Below the pieces are notes generated by a model. The model searched no databases. It saw nothing but the letters and a program-made list of their open reading frames with translations, and was not told the DNA's origin. Made by a program: the position numbers and the translations under genes. From contig CANDAG010000003.1 of the NCBI GenBank assembly GCA_947382625.1, forward strand, positions 1 to 64,000: 64,000 bases of DNA, read 5' to 3'. Origin of the DNA: an uncultured Lachnospiraceae bacterium. Its GTDB lineage: Bacteria > Bacillota > Clostridia > Lachnospirales > Lachnospiraceae. Shown piece after piece: positions 24,761 through 33,310 of the stretch (the stretch's first letter is position 1; every line of letters begins with the position of its first letter).

Positions 24761-26155
24761 ATGAAAAAGACCAAAAAGTTTTTGGCTCTGGCTCTTGGAA
24801 CAGCTCTTTCCCTGTCTATGCTGGCAGGTTGCGGCGGAAACACAGATGCCCCGTCAGAGAACACGGCGGAAGCAACTGACGAAAGCAAAGAGAGTGCAGA
24901 GAACTCAGAGAGCGCAGAAGCTCCCGCAACAGAGGATACAGAGGCTCCGGCTGCAAGTGGTTCCGGTTCTGTTTACTGGTTGAACTTTAAACCGGAATCT
25001 GATGAAGTGCTGCAGGACATTGCGGCAATATACAAAGAGAAAACCGGCGTAGATGTAAAAGTAGTTACAGCAGCTTCCGGTACCTATTCTCAGACACTGT
25101 TGTCAGAAATGGACAAGTCCGCGCCCCCGACACTGTTTGTAATCGGAAATCAGGCAGGCGTAAAAGACTGGACAGATTACGCGTTAGATTTAACCGACAC
25201 GCCAATTGCCAATGAATTGAGCACAGACGCTTACAACCTTTATGACGAAAACGGCAAGCTGGTTTCCATCGGTTACTGCTATGAGTGCTACGGCATCATC
25301 GTAAATCCTGATCTGATCGTAAAAGCCGGTCATACCATGGATGAGATCAAAGATTTTGACAGCTTAAAGGCTGTTGCAGAGGATATCCACTCCCGCGCAG
25401 GCGAACTTGGCTTTGACGCATTTTCTTCCTCTGATATGGATGCTTCTTCTTCCTGGCGTTTCACAGGACATATGGCAAACCTTGAATATTATTACGAGCA
25501 GGAAGGTTCCACCTGGACAGAGTGCCCGGCAACTATTTCCGGCAAATACATGGATAACTTCAAAAATCTGTATGATCTTTGCATCAACAACAGCCTGACA
25601 GATCCAAAAGAACTGGCAACCGGCGGACATGATGCAGAAAACGAGTTCAAGACAGGACAGGCAGCATTCTTCGTAAATGGTTCCTGGGAATATGAAGCAG
25701 TGAAGAATGATGTACCCAATGCTACCATGATTCCTTATTACTGCGGCGTTGACGGCGAAGAAAAAGCAGGCTTAAACTGCGGTACAGAAAACTGCTGGGC
25801 AATCAACTGCAAGGCTTCTGAAGAAGATCAGCAGGCAACCATGGATTTCATGGTTTGGTGTGTAACAGATCCTGATGCTTCCCGTAAATTAGTGGATACA
25901 TTTGGCGTTATGCCTTATAAACAGGCAGCTGAATCCACAAACGGCTTCCTTGCAGCAGCTGATGCTTACACGGCTGACGGATGCTATGTTATGAACTGGG
26001 CAACCAACTTCCAGCCTAACGTAGATTCTTACCGCGCTACTTTAGTAAGCGCCCTGAACCAGTATAATGCGGATCAGTCCGATGCAAACTGGGAAACAGT
26101 ACGCACCGCTTTTGTAGATGGATGGGCTGCAGAATATAATGCAGTAAACAACTAA
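24761..26155 (+). CDS. Sugar-binding lipoprotein of a CUT1 ABC importer
   Basis: 464 residues. Lipoprotein signal with lipobox SMLAGC (C24), a low-complexity acidic tether (about 25-65), then a family 1 solute-binding domain (SVYWLNFKPESDEVLQDIAAIYKEKTGVDV onward in pieces: VYWLNFKPE, YKEKTGVDVKVV). The size is that of MalE/MsmE-type proteins, which bind mono- to oligosaccharides. ATG at 24761 follows TAGGAGGATACTAAA. First gene of a four-gene operon with two permeases and a LacI regulator; no glycosidase or ATPase gene accompanies it. Confidence 0.92.
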   Translation: MKKTKKFLALALGTALSLSMLAGCGGNTDAPSENTAEATDESKESAENSESAEAPATEDTEAPAASGSGSVYWLNFKPESDEVLQDIAAIYKEKTGVDVKVVTAASGTYSQTLLSEMDKSAPPTLFVIGNQAGVKDWTDYALDLTDTPIANELSTDAYNLYDENGKLVSIGYCYECYGIIVNPDLIVKAGHTMDEIKDFDSLKAVAEDIHSRAGELGFDAFSSSDMDASSSWRFTGHMANLEYYYEQEGSTWTECPATISGKYMDNFKNLYDLCINNSLTDPKELATGGHDAENEFKTGQAAFFVNGSWEYEAVKNDVPNATMIPYYCGVDGEEKAGLNCGTENCWAINCKASEEDQQATMDFMVWCVTDPDASRKLVDTFGVMPYKQAAESTNGFLAAADAYTADGCYVMNWATNFQPNVDSYRATLVSALNQYNADQSDANWETVRTAFVDGWAAEYNAVNN

Positions 26156-26245
26156 CTAAAGAGTATCAAACAGGAGGCGGACATTTGCCCGCCTCCAATT
26201 CATAAATTGGCGCTTATTAAATGCTTCAAAACCGGGGGTATTACC

Positions 26246-27151
26246 ATGAAGAACAACAAAAATGCCAATAGTAATTCTATCAAAAAGGCCACCAGACGCT
26301 GGGGATTTTTGTTTTTGGGTCCTGTGCTTATTGCTTTTACTATTGGTTTTATATGGCCTTTCATTCAGGGAATATGGCTGTCCATGTGCCAGTTCCGTTT
26401 AATTTCTGACGCAAAGTTTACCGGATTTGACAACTATATTAAAGTCTTTCAGGATGCTTCGTTCCGTCATGCATTCTGGTATACAGCACTGTTTGCTGTC
26501 GTATCCCTTGCCATCATCAATGTATTGGCATTCACGGTGGCATATATTTTGACACTGGATATTAAAGGGAGCAATTTGTTCCGTACCGTATTTTTTATGC
26601 CGAATCTGATTGGCGGTATCGTGTTAGGCTATATATGGTCAATGATCTTCGATGGTATTCTCGGTCATTACCAGACATCCATCCTGTTGGAGAGTAAATA
26701 CGGTTTCTGGGGGCTGATCATCTTAATGTGCTGGCAGCAAATTGGTTATATGATGATCATTTATATTGCAGGATTGCAGAATGTGCCCGGAGATATTCTG
26801 GAGGCAGCACGCATTGACGGCGCGACTTCTCTGCAAACGCTCTTTAAGGTAACGATCCCCAATGTAATGAGTTCCTTTACGATCTGTATATTCCTTTCCC
26901 TGACCAACGGCTTTAAACTCTTTGATCAAAACCTGGCCCTGACCGGAGGGCAGCCATTCGTGATCCAACAGGGCGGCACAACGATCAAGACAACAGAAAT
27001 GCTGGCACTCAATATCTACAATACATTCTATAGCTCCAACACCACTTCACAGGGTGTTGCACAGGCAAAAGCGGTTGTATTCTTCGTTCTGGTGGCAGGA
27101 CTCGGACTGCTCCAGTTAAGCTTCACACGCAAAAAGGAGGTACAGCAGTAA
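26246..27151 (+). CDS. CUT1 sugar ABC permease (MsmF/UgpA-like)
   Basis: 301 residues with six predicted membrane helices, starting GFLFLGPVLIAFTIGFIWPF. The EAA loop is LEAARIDGATSLQTLFKVTIP. I place the start at ATG 26246, 13 codons inside the longest frame, because a GGGGG tract precedes it at a normal distance and the product then begins with the usual basic N-terminus. It overlaps the next permease by one base (TAATG), giving coupled translation of the channel pair. Confidence 0.9.
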   Translation: MKNNKNANSNSIKKATRRWGFLFLGPVLIAFTIGFIWPFIQGIWLSMCQFRLISDAKFTGFDNYIKVFQDASFRHAFWYTALFAVVSLAIINVLAFTVAYILTLDIKGSNLFRTVFFMPNLIGGIVLGYIWSMIFDGILGHYQTSILLESKYGFWGLIILMCWQQIGYMMIIYIAGLQNVPGDILEAARIDGATSLQTLFKVTIPNVMSSFTICIFLSLTNGFKLFDQNLALTGGQPFVIQQGGTTIKTTEMLALNIYNTFYSSNTTSQGVAQAKAVVFFVLVAGLGLLQLSFTRKKEVQQ

Positions 27152-28008
27152 TGAATAAGAAAAAAATTTCCGCTGAGAAAAGAAAAAAAGCGATACTTTC
27201 CGTAATATTAGCCCTGATCAGCGTTATTTACATACTGCCTGTACTGGCAGTGATCATCAACTCTTTTAAACAGAATACTTATGTAAAGACAGATACGTTT
27301 GCACTTCCCACCGGGGAGATGAGTGCCGGTTTCGATAATTTTATCAAAGGCATGACATTCGGCAACTATCCCTTTATAAAAAGCGTGACATACAGCGTTG
27401 TGATCACATTGCTCTCCACGCTGTTGATCCTGCTCTGTACATCTATGGCGGCATGGTATATTGACAGGGTGGATTCACTTTTCTGCCGGCTCATCTACTT
27501 CCTGTGCGTTTTTTCCATGGTCGTACCATTCCAGATGGTAATGTTTACCCTGTCTAAAACGGCGGACAAGCTGCATTTAAATACGCCCTGGACGATTCCC
27601 GTTGTTTATCTGGGCTTTGGGGCAGGACTTGCAATTTTTATGTTTGTGGGCTTTGTAAAGGCGATTCCGTTGGAAATCGAGGAAGCGGCTTCCATCGATG
27701 GATGCGGACCGGTAAGAACATTCTTTACAGTAGTCATGCCCATGCTAAAGCCAACGATGATTTCCGTAGGCATTCTGGAAATCATGTGGGTATGGAATGA
27801 CTACCTGCTTCCGGTACTGGTACTTGATATCAACGAATACCGGACAATTCCCATTCACATTCAGTATTTGAAGGGAAGCTATGGTACAGTAGATCTTGGT
27901 GCAACGATGGCATTGATCCTGATGAGCATCATACCGGTCATCATCTTTTATCTTGCCTGCCAGAAGCATATCATCAAAGGTGTTGCAGCAGGAGCGGTGA
28001 AAGGTTAA
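27151..28008 (+). CDS. CUT1 sugar ABC permease (MsmG/UgpE-like)
   Basis: 285 residues, six predicted helices, EAA loop EEAASIDGCGPVRTFFTVVMP, and the C-terminal KHIIKGVAAGAVKG typical of MsmG/MalG-type partners. AAAGGAGG lies upstream inside the preceding gene. It completes the importer; the ATPase must be supplied in trans. Confidence 0.92.
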   Translation: MNKKKISAEKRKKAILSVILALISVIYILPVLAVIINSFKQNTYVKTDTFALPTGEMSAGFDNFIKGMTFGNYPFIKSVTYSVVITLLSTLLILLCTSMAAWYIDRVDSLFCRLIYFLCVFSMVVPFQMVMFTLSKTADKLHLNTPWTIPVVYLGFGAGLAIFMFVGFVKAIPLEIEEAASIDGCGPVRTFFTVVMPMLKPTMISVGILEIMWVWNDYLLPVLVLDINEYRTIPIHIQYLKGSYGTVDLGATMALILMSIIPVIIFYLACQKHIIKGVAAGAVKG

Positions 28009-28071
28009 TATAAATAATATTCCGGTATCCGCAGGTGTGTGTCCAATACACCGGAAATGAAAGGAGCAAAA

Positions 28072-29079
28072 ATGACTATTAAGGATGTTGCAAAACTTTC
28101 CGGTTGCAGTGTGACAACAGTATCAAGAGTCCTGAATGACCGTCCAGATGTCAGCGAAGAAACCCGCCGGAAAGTGATGACTGTGGTGGAGCAGTATGGG
28201 TTTATGCCCAATGACAATGCCAAACATTTAAAAAAGCAATCTGTCAGCAGTATTGCAATCATTGTCAAAGGAACAAAAAACCTGCTGTTCGCCGATCTGG
28301 TAGAAGAAATTCAGACGCTTTTGCTGGATGCAGGGCAGGATGCCGCGGTCTACTATCTGGATGAGGATGCCAATGAGGTGGTTTATGCGCTGAAGCTTTG
28401 CCGTGAACGAAAACCCCGAGGGTTTTTATTTCTGGGCGGTGACCTGGAGCAATTCAGGGAAAATTTTTCATCGATTACGGTTCCATGCGTACTGCTTACA
28501 AACAGCGCAATAGAACTGGGATTTGACAATTTGTCTTCCGTTACAACTGATGATGAACAGGCAGCAGAACAGGTGGTTGAGCTGTTGACGCGTCTGGGAC
28601 ATCGTAATATTGGCGTTCTGGGCGGAAATCTTTCCTGTTCCCAGATCAGTTACAGACGTTTGATGGGCTGTATGAAGGCATGCGAGCGGTTAAACATTCC
28701 GTTTGATTCGGAACAGCAATGCGAACTATGCCGTTACTCCATGCCGGATGCCTACGAGGCTGCCAAACGGCTTTTGCTGCGCAGACCTGATCTGACAGCA
28801 GTTTTTGCACTGAGCGATGTGATGGCGCTTGGCGCGATCCGGGCTTTTTACGATATGGGCAAACGGGTGCCGGAAGATATTTCCGTGGTTGGATATGACG
28901 GTGTTGTCAGTGGACAGTATTCTCTGCCGAGATTGACAACGATCAGGCAGGATACAGAACAGCTTGCAGAACAGGGAGTAGATTCCCTGCTTCGGGCGTT
29001 CATCCGCGGCGGACATCCTGTTCATAAGGTTATACCCTTTCAGCTTGTGCCCGGAGAGAGCGTGGCAGAAATCCATTGA
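28072..29079 (+). CDS. LacI-family transcriptional regulator
   Basis: 335 residues. N-terminal helix-turn-helix TIKDVAKLSGCSVTTVSRVLND with hinge region VSEETRRKVMTVVEQYGF, followed by a periplasmic-binding-protein-like sugar sensor (VVGYDGVVSGQYSLPRLTTIRQD). ATG 28072 is chosen over an upstream in-frame ATG at 28039, since GAAAGGAGC lies 6 nt before it and the HTH then starts at residue 2, as usual. It likely represses its own operon through the three repeats at 24690-24725, with the imported sugar or a derivative as inducer. Confidence 0.92.
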   Translation: MTIKDVAKLSGCSVTTVSRVLNDRPDVSEETRRKVMTVVEQYGFMPNDNAKHLKKQSVSSIAIIVKGTKNLLFADLVEEIQTLLLDAGQDAAVYYLDEDANEVVYALKLCRERKPRGFLFLGGDLEQFRENFSSITVPCVLLTNSAIELGFDNLSSVTTDDEQAAEQVVELLTRLGHRNIGVLGGNLSCSQISYRRLMGCMKACERLNIPFDSEQQCELCRYSMPDAYEAAKRLLLRRPDLTAVFALSDVMALGAIRAFYDMGKRVPEDISVVGYDGVVSGQYSLPRLTTIRQDTEQLAEQGVDSLLRAFIRGGHPVHKVIPFQLVPGESVAEIH

Positions 29080-29124
29080 GCGTGACAGATACAATACCAA
29101 AAACCAGAGAATACCATAGCAATC

Positions 29125-29151
29125 AGGGCCACCCGCAAAACGGGTGGCCCT
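29125..29151. terminator. Strong hairpin between convergent operons
   Basis: AGGGCCACCCG (29125-29135), loop CAAAA, CGGGTGGCCCT (29141-29151): an 11-bp stem between the lacI-type gene and rtcB, which converge here. No long T-run follows on either side, so termination may rely on the stem. Confidence 0.6.
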
Positions 29152-29166
29152 GCAACCTTTCTCCTG

Positions 29167-30276
29167 CTATTTCCTGCTCCCCGCCTTATAATTGTAGACG
29201 GGCTTAAGGATTTCCGTCACTTCCACCGTGTCTGTTATCTGCTCTGCTATCTCACTCATGGCACGGTAGGCAAAGGGTGCCTCATCTAAGGTATCTGCCC
29301 CGATACAGCTGCTGTAAATGCCCTCCATCTCCTTTTTAAATTCGGACACGGTATGCCTTGCCTTTACGTCTTCCCGTTTTAACCTCCTGCCGGAGCCATG
29401 AGGGGCGGAACAGTTCCACTCCCTGTTCCCTTTCCCAATCCCCAGAATCATTCCCTCTTTCATATTAACCGGAATAAGCGCTCTCTCCCCCTCCCCGGCG
29501 GAAATAGCGCCCTTGCGGAGCATCCCCAGGCTGTCTACATAATTATGAGGCACCGAAAACTGTTCTGCTGCCTTCCATTTCATCCCTTTTAAAATTTCTC
29601 TGACGATGACCTGGCGGTTCCATTCCGCATACTGTTGGATAATCTGTACATCCTCCAGATACTCCTTCCTGTTCCTGCCCTCCAGATAACTCATGTAATA
29701 GGGGATTTCCTTCCCCTGCTCTTTCAGGCACATACTGGCAAGCTTCGTGTAATATTCCGCCACTTCCTCTCCTAAATGCCTGCTTCCCGTATGCACTACC
29801 AGGTACAGGAATCCATCCCCGCCTTTGTCAAGCTCTATGAAGTGGTTGCCGCCGCCCAGCGTGCCCAGGCTCCTTTCCGCTTTCTGCCTGTTGATATGCC
29901 CAAGGCAGTGAAGGCTCTCATAGGGAAATTCTCCTGCCATGGAATGGGGATTTTTCCTGATAGAAAAACCTGATGGCACATTTTCCCGGATCACCCGATC
30001 CAGCTTCTGGAACTCCCTGTTGCTTTTACTTAATTTCACGCAGGTCATGCCGCATCCGATATCCACACCAAGAATCTGGGGGATTACTTTATCCGGCACC
30101 GTCATGGAAAGCCCTATGGGCCCTACCTTTCCGGGATGGATGTCGGGCATCAGGCGTATCCTGCTCCCGGACGCCGCTTCACTGTCACATATCATTTTTA
30201 CCTGCGCTTCCGCATAGGCCTCCACATCATCCGTAAGGATTTCCGCTTCGGCATAAATACCTTTTACTGTTTTCAT
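29167..30276 (-). CDS. rtcB: RtcB-family RNA ligase
   Basis: 369 residues. RtcB joins 2',3'-cyclic phosphate or 3'-phosphate RNA ends to 5'-OH ends using GTP and Mn2+, in RNA repair. Diagnostic motifs: LGVDIGCGMTCV (metal Cys), GTLGGGNHFIEL, VVHTGSRHLGEEV, and SAPHGSGRRLKRED with the guanylylated His. Somewhat shorter than the E. coli enzyme, as in the RtcB2-like group. No archease or RtcA is adjacent; the gene is alone on its strand. Confidence 0.92.
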   Translation of the reverse strand: MKTVKGIYAEAEILTDDVEAYAEAQVKMICDSEAASGSRIRLMPDIHPGKVGPIGLSMTVPDKVIPQILGVDIGCGMTCVKLSKSNREFQKLDRVIRENVPSGFSIRKNPHSMAGEFPYESLHCLGHINRQKAERSLGTLGGGNHFIELDKGGDGFLYLVVHTGSRHLGEEVAEYYTKLASMCLKEQGKEIPYYMSYLEGRNRKEYLEDVQIIQQYAEWNRQVIVREILKGMKWKAAEQFSVPHNYVDSLGMLRKGAISAGEGERALIPVNMKEGMILGIGKGNREWNCSAPHGSGRRLKREDVKARHTVSEFKKEMEGIYSSCIGADTLDEAPFAYRAMSEIAEQITDTVEVTEILKPVYNYKAGSRK

Positions 30277-30505
30277 TATCCTGTTATCTCCCTGAAAATG
30301 GGTACAAAAAAAGCACCCAAAGGCGCTTTATACCTTCTTCCTTTACTGTTTCCACTTGCAACGAAAAGATGATAGCATAAGGGAGGCAAATTTGCAAGCA
30401 TTTTCTGCCAACATCATAGACTTGACCTCCTCCCAATTCCCTTATATTATAGTGGACAGGCAACAAAAAGTAATAAGCTTGCAGGAACTGCATAGGAGGT
30501 GCATG

Positions 30506-31174
30506 ATGGCAAATATCCTGATCGTAGAGGATGAAAAAAATATGCAGGACATTATTGCGGAGTATATGCAAAAAGGCGGTCATACCTGCTTTACTGCTGA
30601 TGACGGCGTAGATGCTCTGATGTCCTTAAAGAATAATCCTGCGGATTTAATGATACTGGATGTAATGATGCCGCATCTGGATGGTTTTGCTGTCTGTAAG
30701 CTGGCACGGGAAATGAGCAATATGCCTATTATTATACTGACCGCGAAATGTGGTGAGGACGACAAGCTGAAGGGCTATGAATATGGTGCGGACGACTATA
30801 TGACCAAGCCGTTCAGTCCCAGAATTTTGTTAGCAAAAGTAACCGCGCTGCTGCGCCGTACCTCATCAGCGCCGTCTGACAGCATACAGGCCGGCAAGAT
30901 CACATTACTGCCTGCCTCACATAAAGTCTGCCTGGATGGACAGGAAATCAGCCTTACTCACACCGAGTATGAACTGCTCTATTTTTTCATGGTAAATCCC
31001 GGACAGATCTTTACCCGTGACCAACTCCTGAATCGCATTTGGGGCTATGACTTTGAGGGAACCACACGTACAGTAGATGTCCACATCAAAAATCTGCGTC
31101 AAAAGCTGGGAGATGGGGGTAAATATATTGTCACTCTTATTCGTTCCGGCTACAAATTCGAGGTAACAGTATGA
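30506..31174 (+). CDS. OmpR/PhoB-family response regulator
   Basis: 222 residues. Receiver domain with phosphoacceptor D52 in LMILDVMMPHLDG, T79 and K101 (YMTKPF); C-terminal winged helix ending TRTVDVHIKNLRQKLGDGG. ATG 30506 is chosen because AGGAGG sits 6 nt before it; the ATG three bases earlier is too close. It overlaps the histidine kinase gene by ATGA. Likely target: the 11-bp repeats at 32231 in front of the transporter genes. Confidence 0.94.
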   Translation: MANILIVEDEKNMQDIIAEYMQKGGHTCFTADDGVDALMSLKNNPADLMILDVMMPHLDGFAVCKLAREMSNMPIIILTAKCGEDDKLKGYEYGADDYMTKPFSPRILLAKVTALLRRTSSAPSDSIQAGKITLLPASHKVCLDGQEISLTHTEYELLYFFMVNPGQIFTRDQLLNRIWGYDFEGTTRTVDVHIKNLRQKLGDGGKYIVTLIRSGYKFEVTV

Positions 31175-32226
31175 AAAAAGACAATATCTTTAGTCTGCGG
31201 ACAGTACGAAGAAAAATCCTCCTGCTATCAAAAACAGCAGGCGGTATCTTAATTTTTTCTTATATCATTTTAGCCAAATTCATGGAGAACACAGACCTTT
31301 CCTCTTTTCTTTGGCTATTGATCGTGGTTGTGCTGGTCCTGGCAGTAGATTACATGGTAGGGTGTTTTATCTCAAAACCTGTGGCAGCTCTCAACGAGGC
31401 TGCCCATCAGATGGCAAACCTCGACTTTTCCACATACTGCAATATAAAAACAGATGACGAATTCGGGGAACTGTCAAACAGCCTGAACAGTCTGGCGGAT
31501 AATCTGCAACAGGCTCTTTCAAAACTAGAGCAGGAGGTTACACGGGAGCGGTTATTGCTGAACGAGCGGAAAGAACTGGTGGACAGCCTTTCCCATGAAA
31601 TGAAAACCCCGCTGGGTGTAATACGGGCTTATGCCGAGGGCCTGCAGGATGAAAACGATCCTGCAAAGCAGCAGAAATACACTGATGTTATTATTTCAGA
31701 AACAGAACGCATGAACGCCCTGATCAATACTTTGCTGGATTTATCTGCACTGGAAACAGGAGCGGTGGAGCTTATGCCGGAGCGATTTGAATTTGTAGAA
31801 TTTGTGGAAACAGCAGCCGGACGGCTGTTAGTGGATGTGCCGAATGCTGATTTCGAACTACAATACGAACTGCCGGAGGAGAAACATTTTATCTATACCG
31901 ATAAGGCCCGTATGGAGCAGGTATTGGACAATCTGATTCTCAATGCCAGAAAAAATGTACGCCCCGACGGTATTCTGAAACTATATTTGACGGTAGAGAA
32001 TGACTCATTGCGATTTTCCATTTTTAATCAGGGAACGCCCATCCCGGCGGAAAATATGGATAAAATCTGGACAAAATTCTATCGCGGCAGCCGCCCCGCA
32101 TATAGCGGATCCGGCCTGGGTCTTGCTATTGTCGCACAAATTTTGTCTATGCAGAATTTTACTTATGGAGTACGCAATTTATCAGACGGCGTAGAGTTTT
32201 ACTTTGTGATCCCTTACGTTTCCTGA
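31171..32226 (+). CDS. Sensor histidine kinase
   Basis: 351 residues. Two membrane segments (about 16-36 and 47-68) separated by only about 10 residues, so there is almost no extracellular sensor, as in kinases that sense within the membrane or through a partner transporter. HAMP domain about 68-120, phosphoacceptor H142 in LSHEMKTPLG, and ATP-binding domain with DNLILNARKN and SGLGLAI. Translationally coupled to the response regulator. The exporter genes immediately downstream fit a drug- or peptide-responsive detoxification circuit. Confidence 0.93.
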   Translation: MKKDNIFSLRTVRRKILLLSKTAGGILIFSYIILAKFMENTDLSSFLWLLIVVVLVLAVDYMVGCFISKPVAALNEAAHQMANLDFSTYCNIKTDDEFGELSNSLNSLADNLQQALSKLEQEVTRERLLLNERKELVDSLSHEMKTPLGVIRAYAEGLQDENDPAKQQKYTDVIISETERMNALINTLLDLSALETGAVELMPERFEFVEFVETAAGRLLVDVPNADFELQYELPEEKHFIYTDKARMEQVLDNLILNARKNVRPDGILKLYLTVENDSLRFSIFNQGTPIPAENMDKIWTKFYRGSRPAYSGSGLGLAIVAQILSMQNFTYGVRNLSDGVEFYFVIPYVS

Positions 32227-32230
32227 AATC

Positions 32231-32258
32231 TTTACATCATCTTTACCTCACCATTACA
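32231..32258 (+). promoter_or_regulatory. Candidate response-regulator box: three 11-bp-spaced repeats
   Basis: TTTACA (32231), TTTACC (32242) and ATTACA (32253) recur with an exact 11-bp period, the arrangement bound by OmpR-family dimers. They lie just after the kinase gene and before the transporter genes. A weak promoter TTACAT-17 bp-TCTAAA (32254-32282) overlaps the last repeat. Confidence 0.5.
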
Positions 32259-32284
32259 TGAGCTTCACAGCGTTTTTCTAAACT

Positions 32285-32312
32285 CTCCTTATCAAAAATA
32301 AGGAGGGTTTTT
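32285..32312 (+). promoter_or_regulatory. Hairpin covering the ribosome binding site of the 50-aa gene
   Basis: CTCCTTAT (32285-32292), loop of 5, ATAAGGAG (32298-32305), then GGTTTTT up to the ATG at 32313. The right arm contains the AAGGAGG site itself, and the stem plus T-run has the form of an intrinsic terminator. It could attenuate transcription or block translation of the following genes. Confidence 0.5.
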
Positions 32313-32465
32313 ATGTTTTCAGAATTAGAATGGTACTGGTGGCTGGCAATCGCGGCGGTTTTGATCATCTCCATTCCCATTAAGGTCAAGTTTATGAAGT
32401 GGTGGAGCAAACGAAATCAGGATCAGAAACAAAGTAAGCATGGCAAATGGGGGGATGAAGAATGA
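32313..32465 (+). CDS. 50-residue single-pass membrane peptide
   Basis: ATG at 32313 after AAGGAGG; 50 codons to TGA at 32465. A Trp-rich N-terminus (ELEWYWWLAI), one membrane helix (AIAAVLIISIPI) and a basic, Gln-rich tail. The stop overlaps the ATPase start (ATGA), so it is translated with the exporter. Small subunits of this kind can modulate an ABC transporter or its sensor kinase; no family was recognised. Confidence 0.6.
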   Translation: MFSELEWYWWLAIAAVLIISIPIKVKFMKWWSKRNQDQKQSKHGKWGDEE

Positions 32466-33310
32466 TCGAGGTAAAGAATCTGACATTTTCATACAAAAAA
32501 GGCAGGCAGGCTCTCCACGGCCTGAACTTCACCGTAGAGGATGGAGAGATCTTCGGTTTCCTGGGGCCAAACGGCTCCGGGAAATCCACAACCCAGAAGA
32601 TACTCACCGGGATATTGAAAAGGCATGGCGGAGACGCATCCTTGTTCGGCCAGGATATTTCCGCCGCCCACAGCCGGGAGTTTTTTCAGAAAATCGGCGT
32701 CCTGTTTGAGTTTCCCTACCTGTACGCCAACCTAAGCGCTATAGACAATTTGAACTATTTTTCTTCCTTCTATCCCAAAGAACAACGGAGAGATATAGGA
32801 GAACTGTTGGAAATGCTGGAATTTAAACCGGACTTTTTGAAAAAACCGGTCTCCTCTTACTCCAAAGGGATGCGCCAGCGGGTAAGCATGGCACGGGCGC
32901 TCTTAAGCAATCCACGTCTGCTGTTCCTGGATGAACCCACAAGCGGCCTTGATCCCTCCGGCGCAGTACTGTTCCGAAACATTATTGAGCAGGAGCGCCA
33001 AAAGGGAACAACCGTTTTTCTGACCACCCACAATATGATGGATGCCGATCTGCTGTGTGACCGGGTGGCATTTATTTCTGACGGGAATATTGTTGCCCTG
33101 GACACACCCAGACATTTGAAAGAGAAAAACAGCAATCGCCGGGTAATCATCGACTATTTGTATCAAGGGCGGCGGGAAGCAACAACAATCGAGGCTCCTG
33201 CGCTGGAAACGGGTATTCCCTTTGCCCATGACGAGGTCATCAGCATCCACTCCCAGGAGCCGACGCTGGAGGATATGTTTATCCAATATACCGGAAGGAG
33301 GTTGACCTGA
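32462..33310 (+). CDS. ABC transporter ATPase
   Basis: 282 residues. Walker A GPNGSGKST, Q-loop region FEFPYLY, signature YSKGMRQRVSMARAL, Walker B LLFLDEPTSGLD and H-loop TTHNMMDADL. The order and the C-terminal extension fit exporters of the ABC-2 type, with drug or lipid substrates. It overlaps the small membrane gene before it and the permease after it (TGATG), so the cassette is tightly coupled. Confidence 0.94.
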   Translation: MIEVKNLTFSYKKGRQALHGLNFTVEDGEIFGFLGPNGSGKSTTQKILTGILKRHGGDASLFGQDISAAHSREFFQKIGVLFEFPYLYANLSAIDNLNYFSSFYPKEQRRDIGELLEMLEFKPDFLKKPVSSYSKGMRQRVSMARALLSNPRLLFLDEPTSGLDPSGAVLFRNIIEQERQKGTTVFLTTHNMMDADLLCDRVAFISDGNIVALDTPRHLKEKNSNRRVIIDYLYQGRREATTIEAPALETGIPFAHDEVISIHSQEPTLEDMFIQYTGRRLT

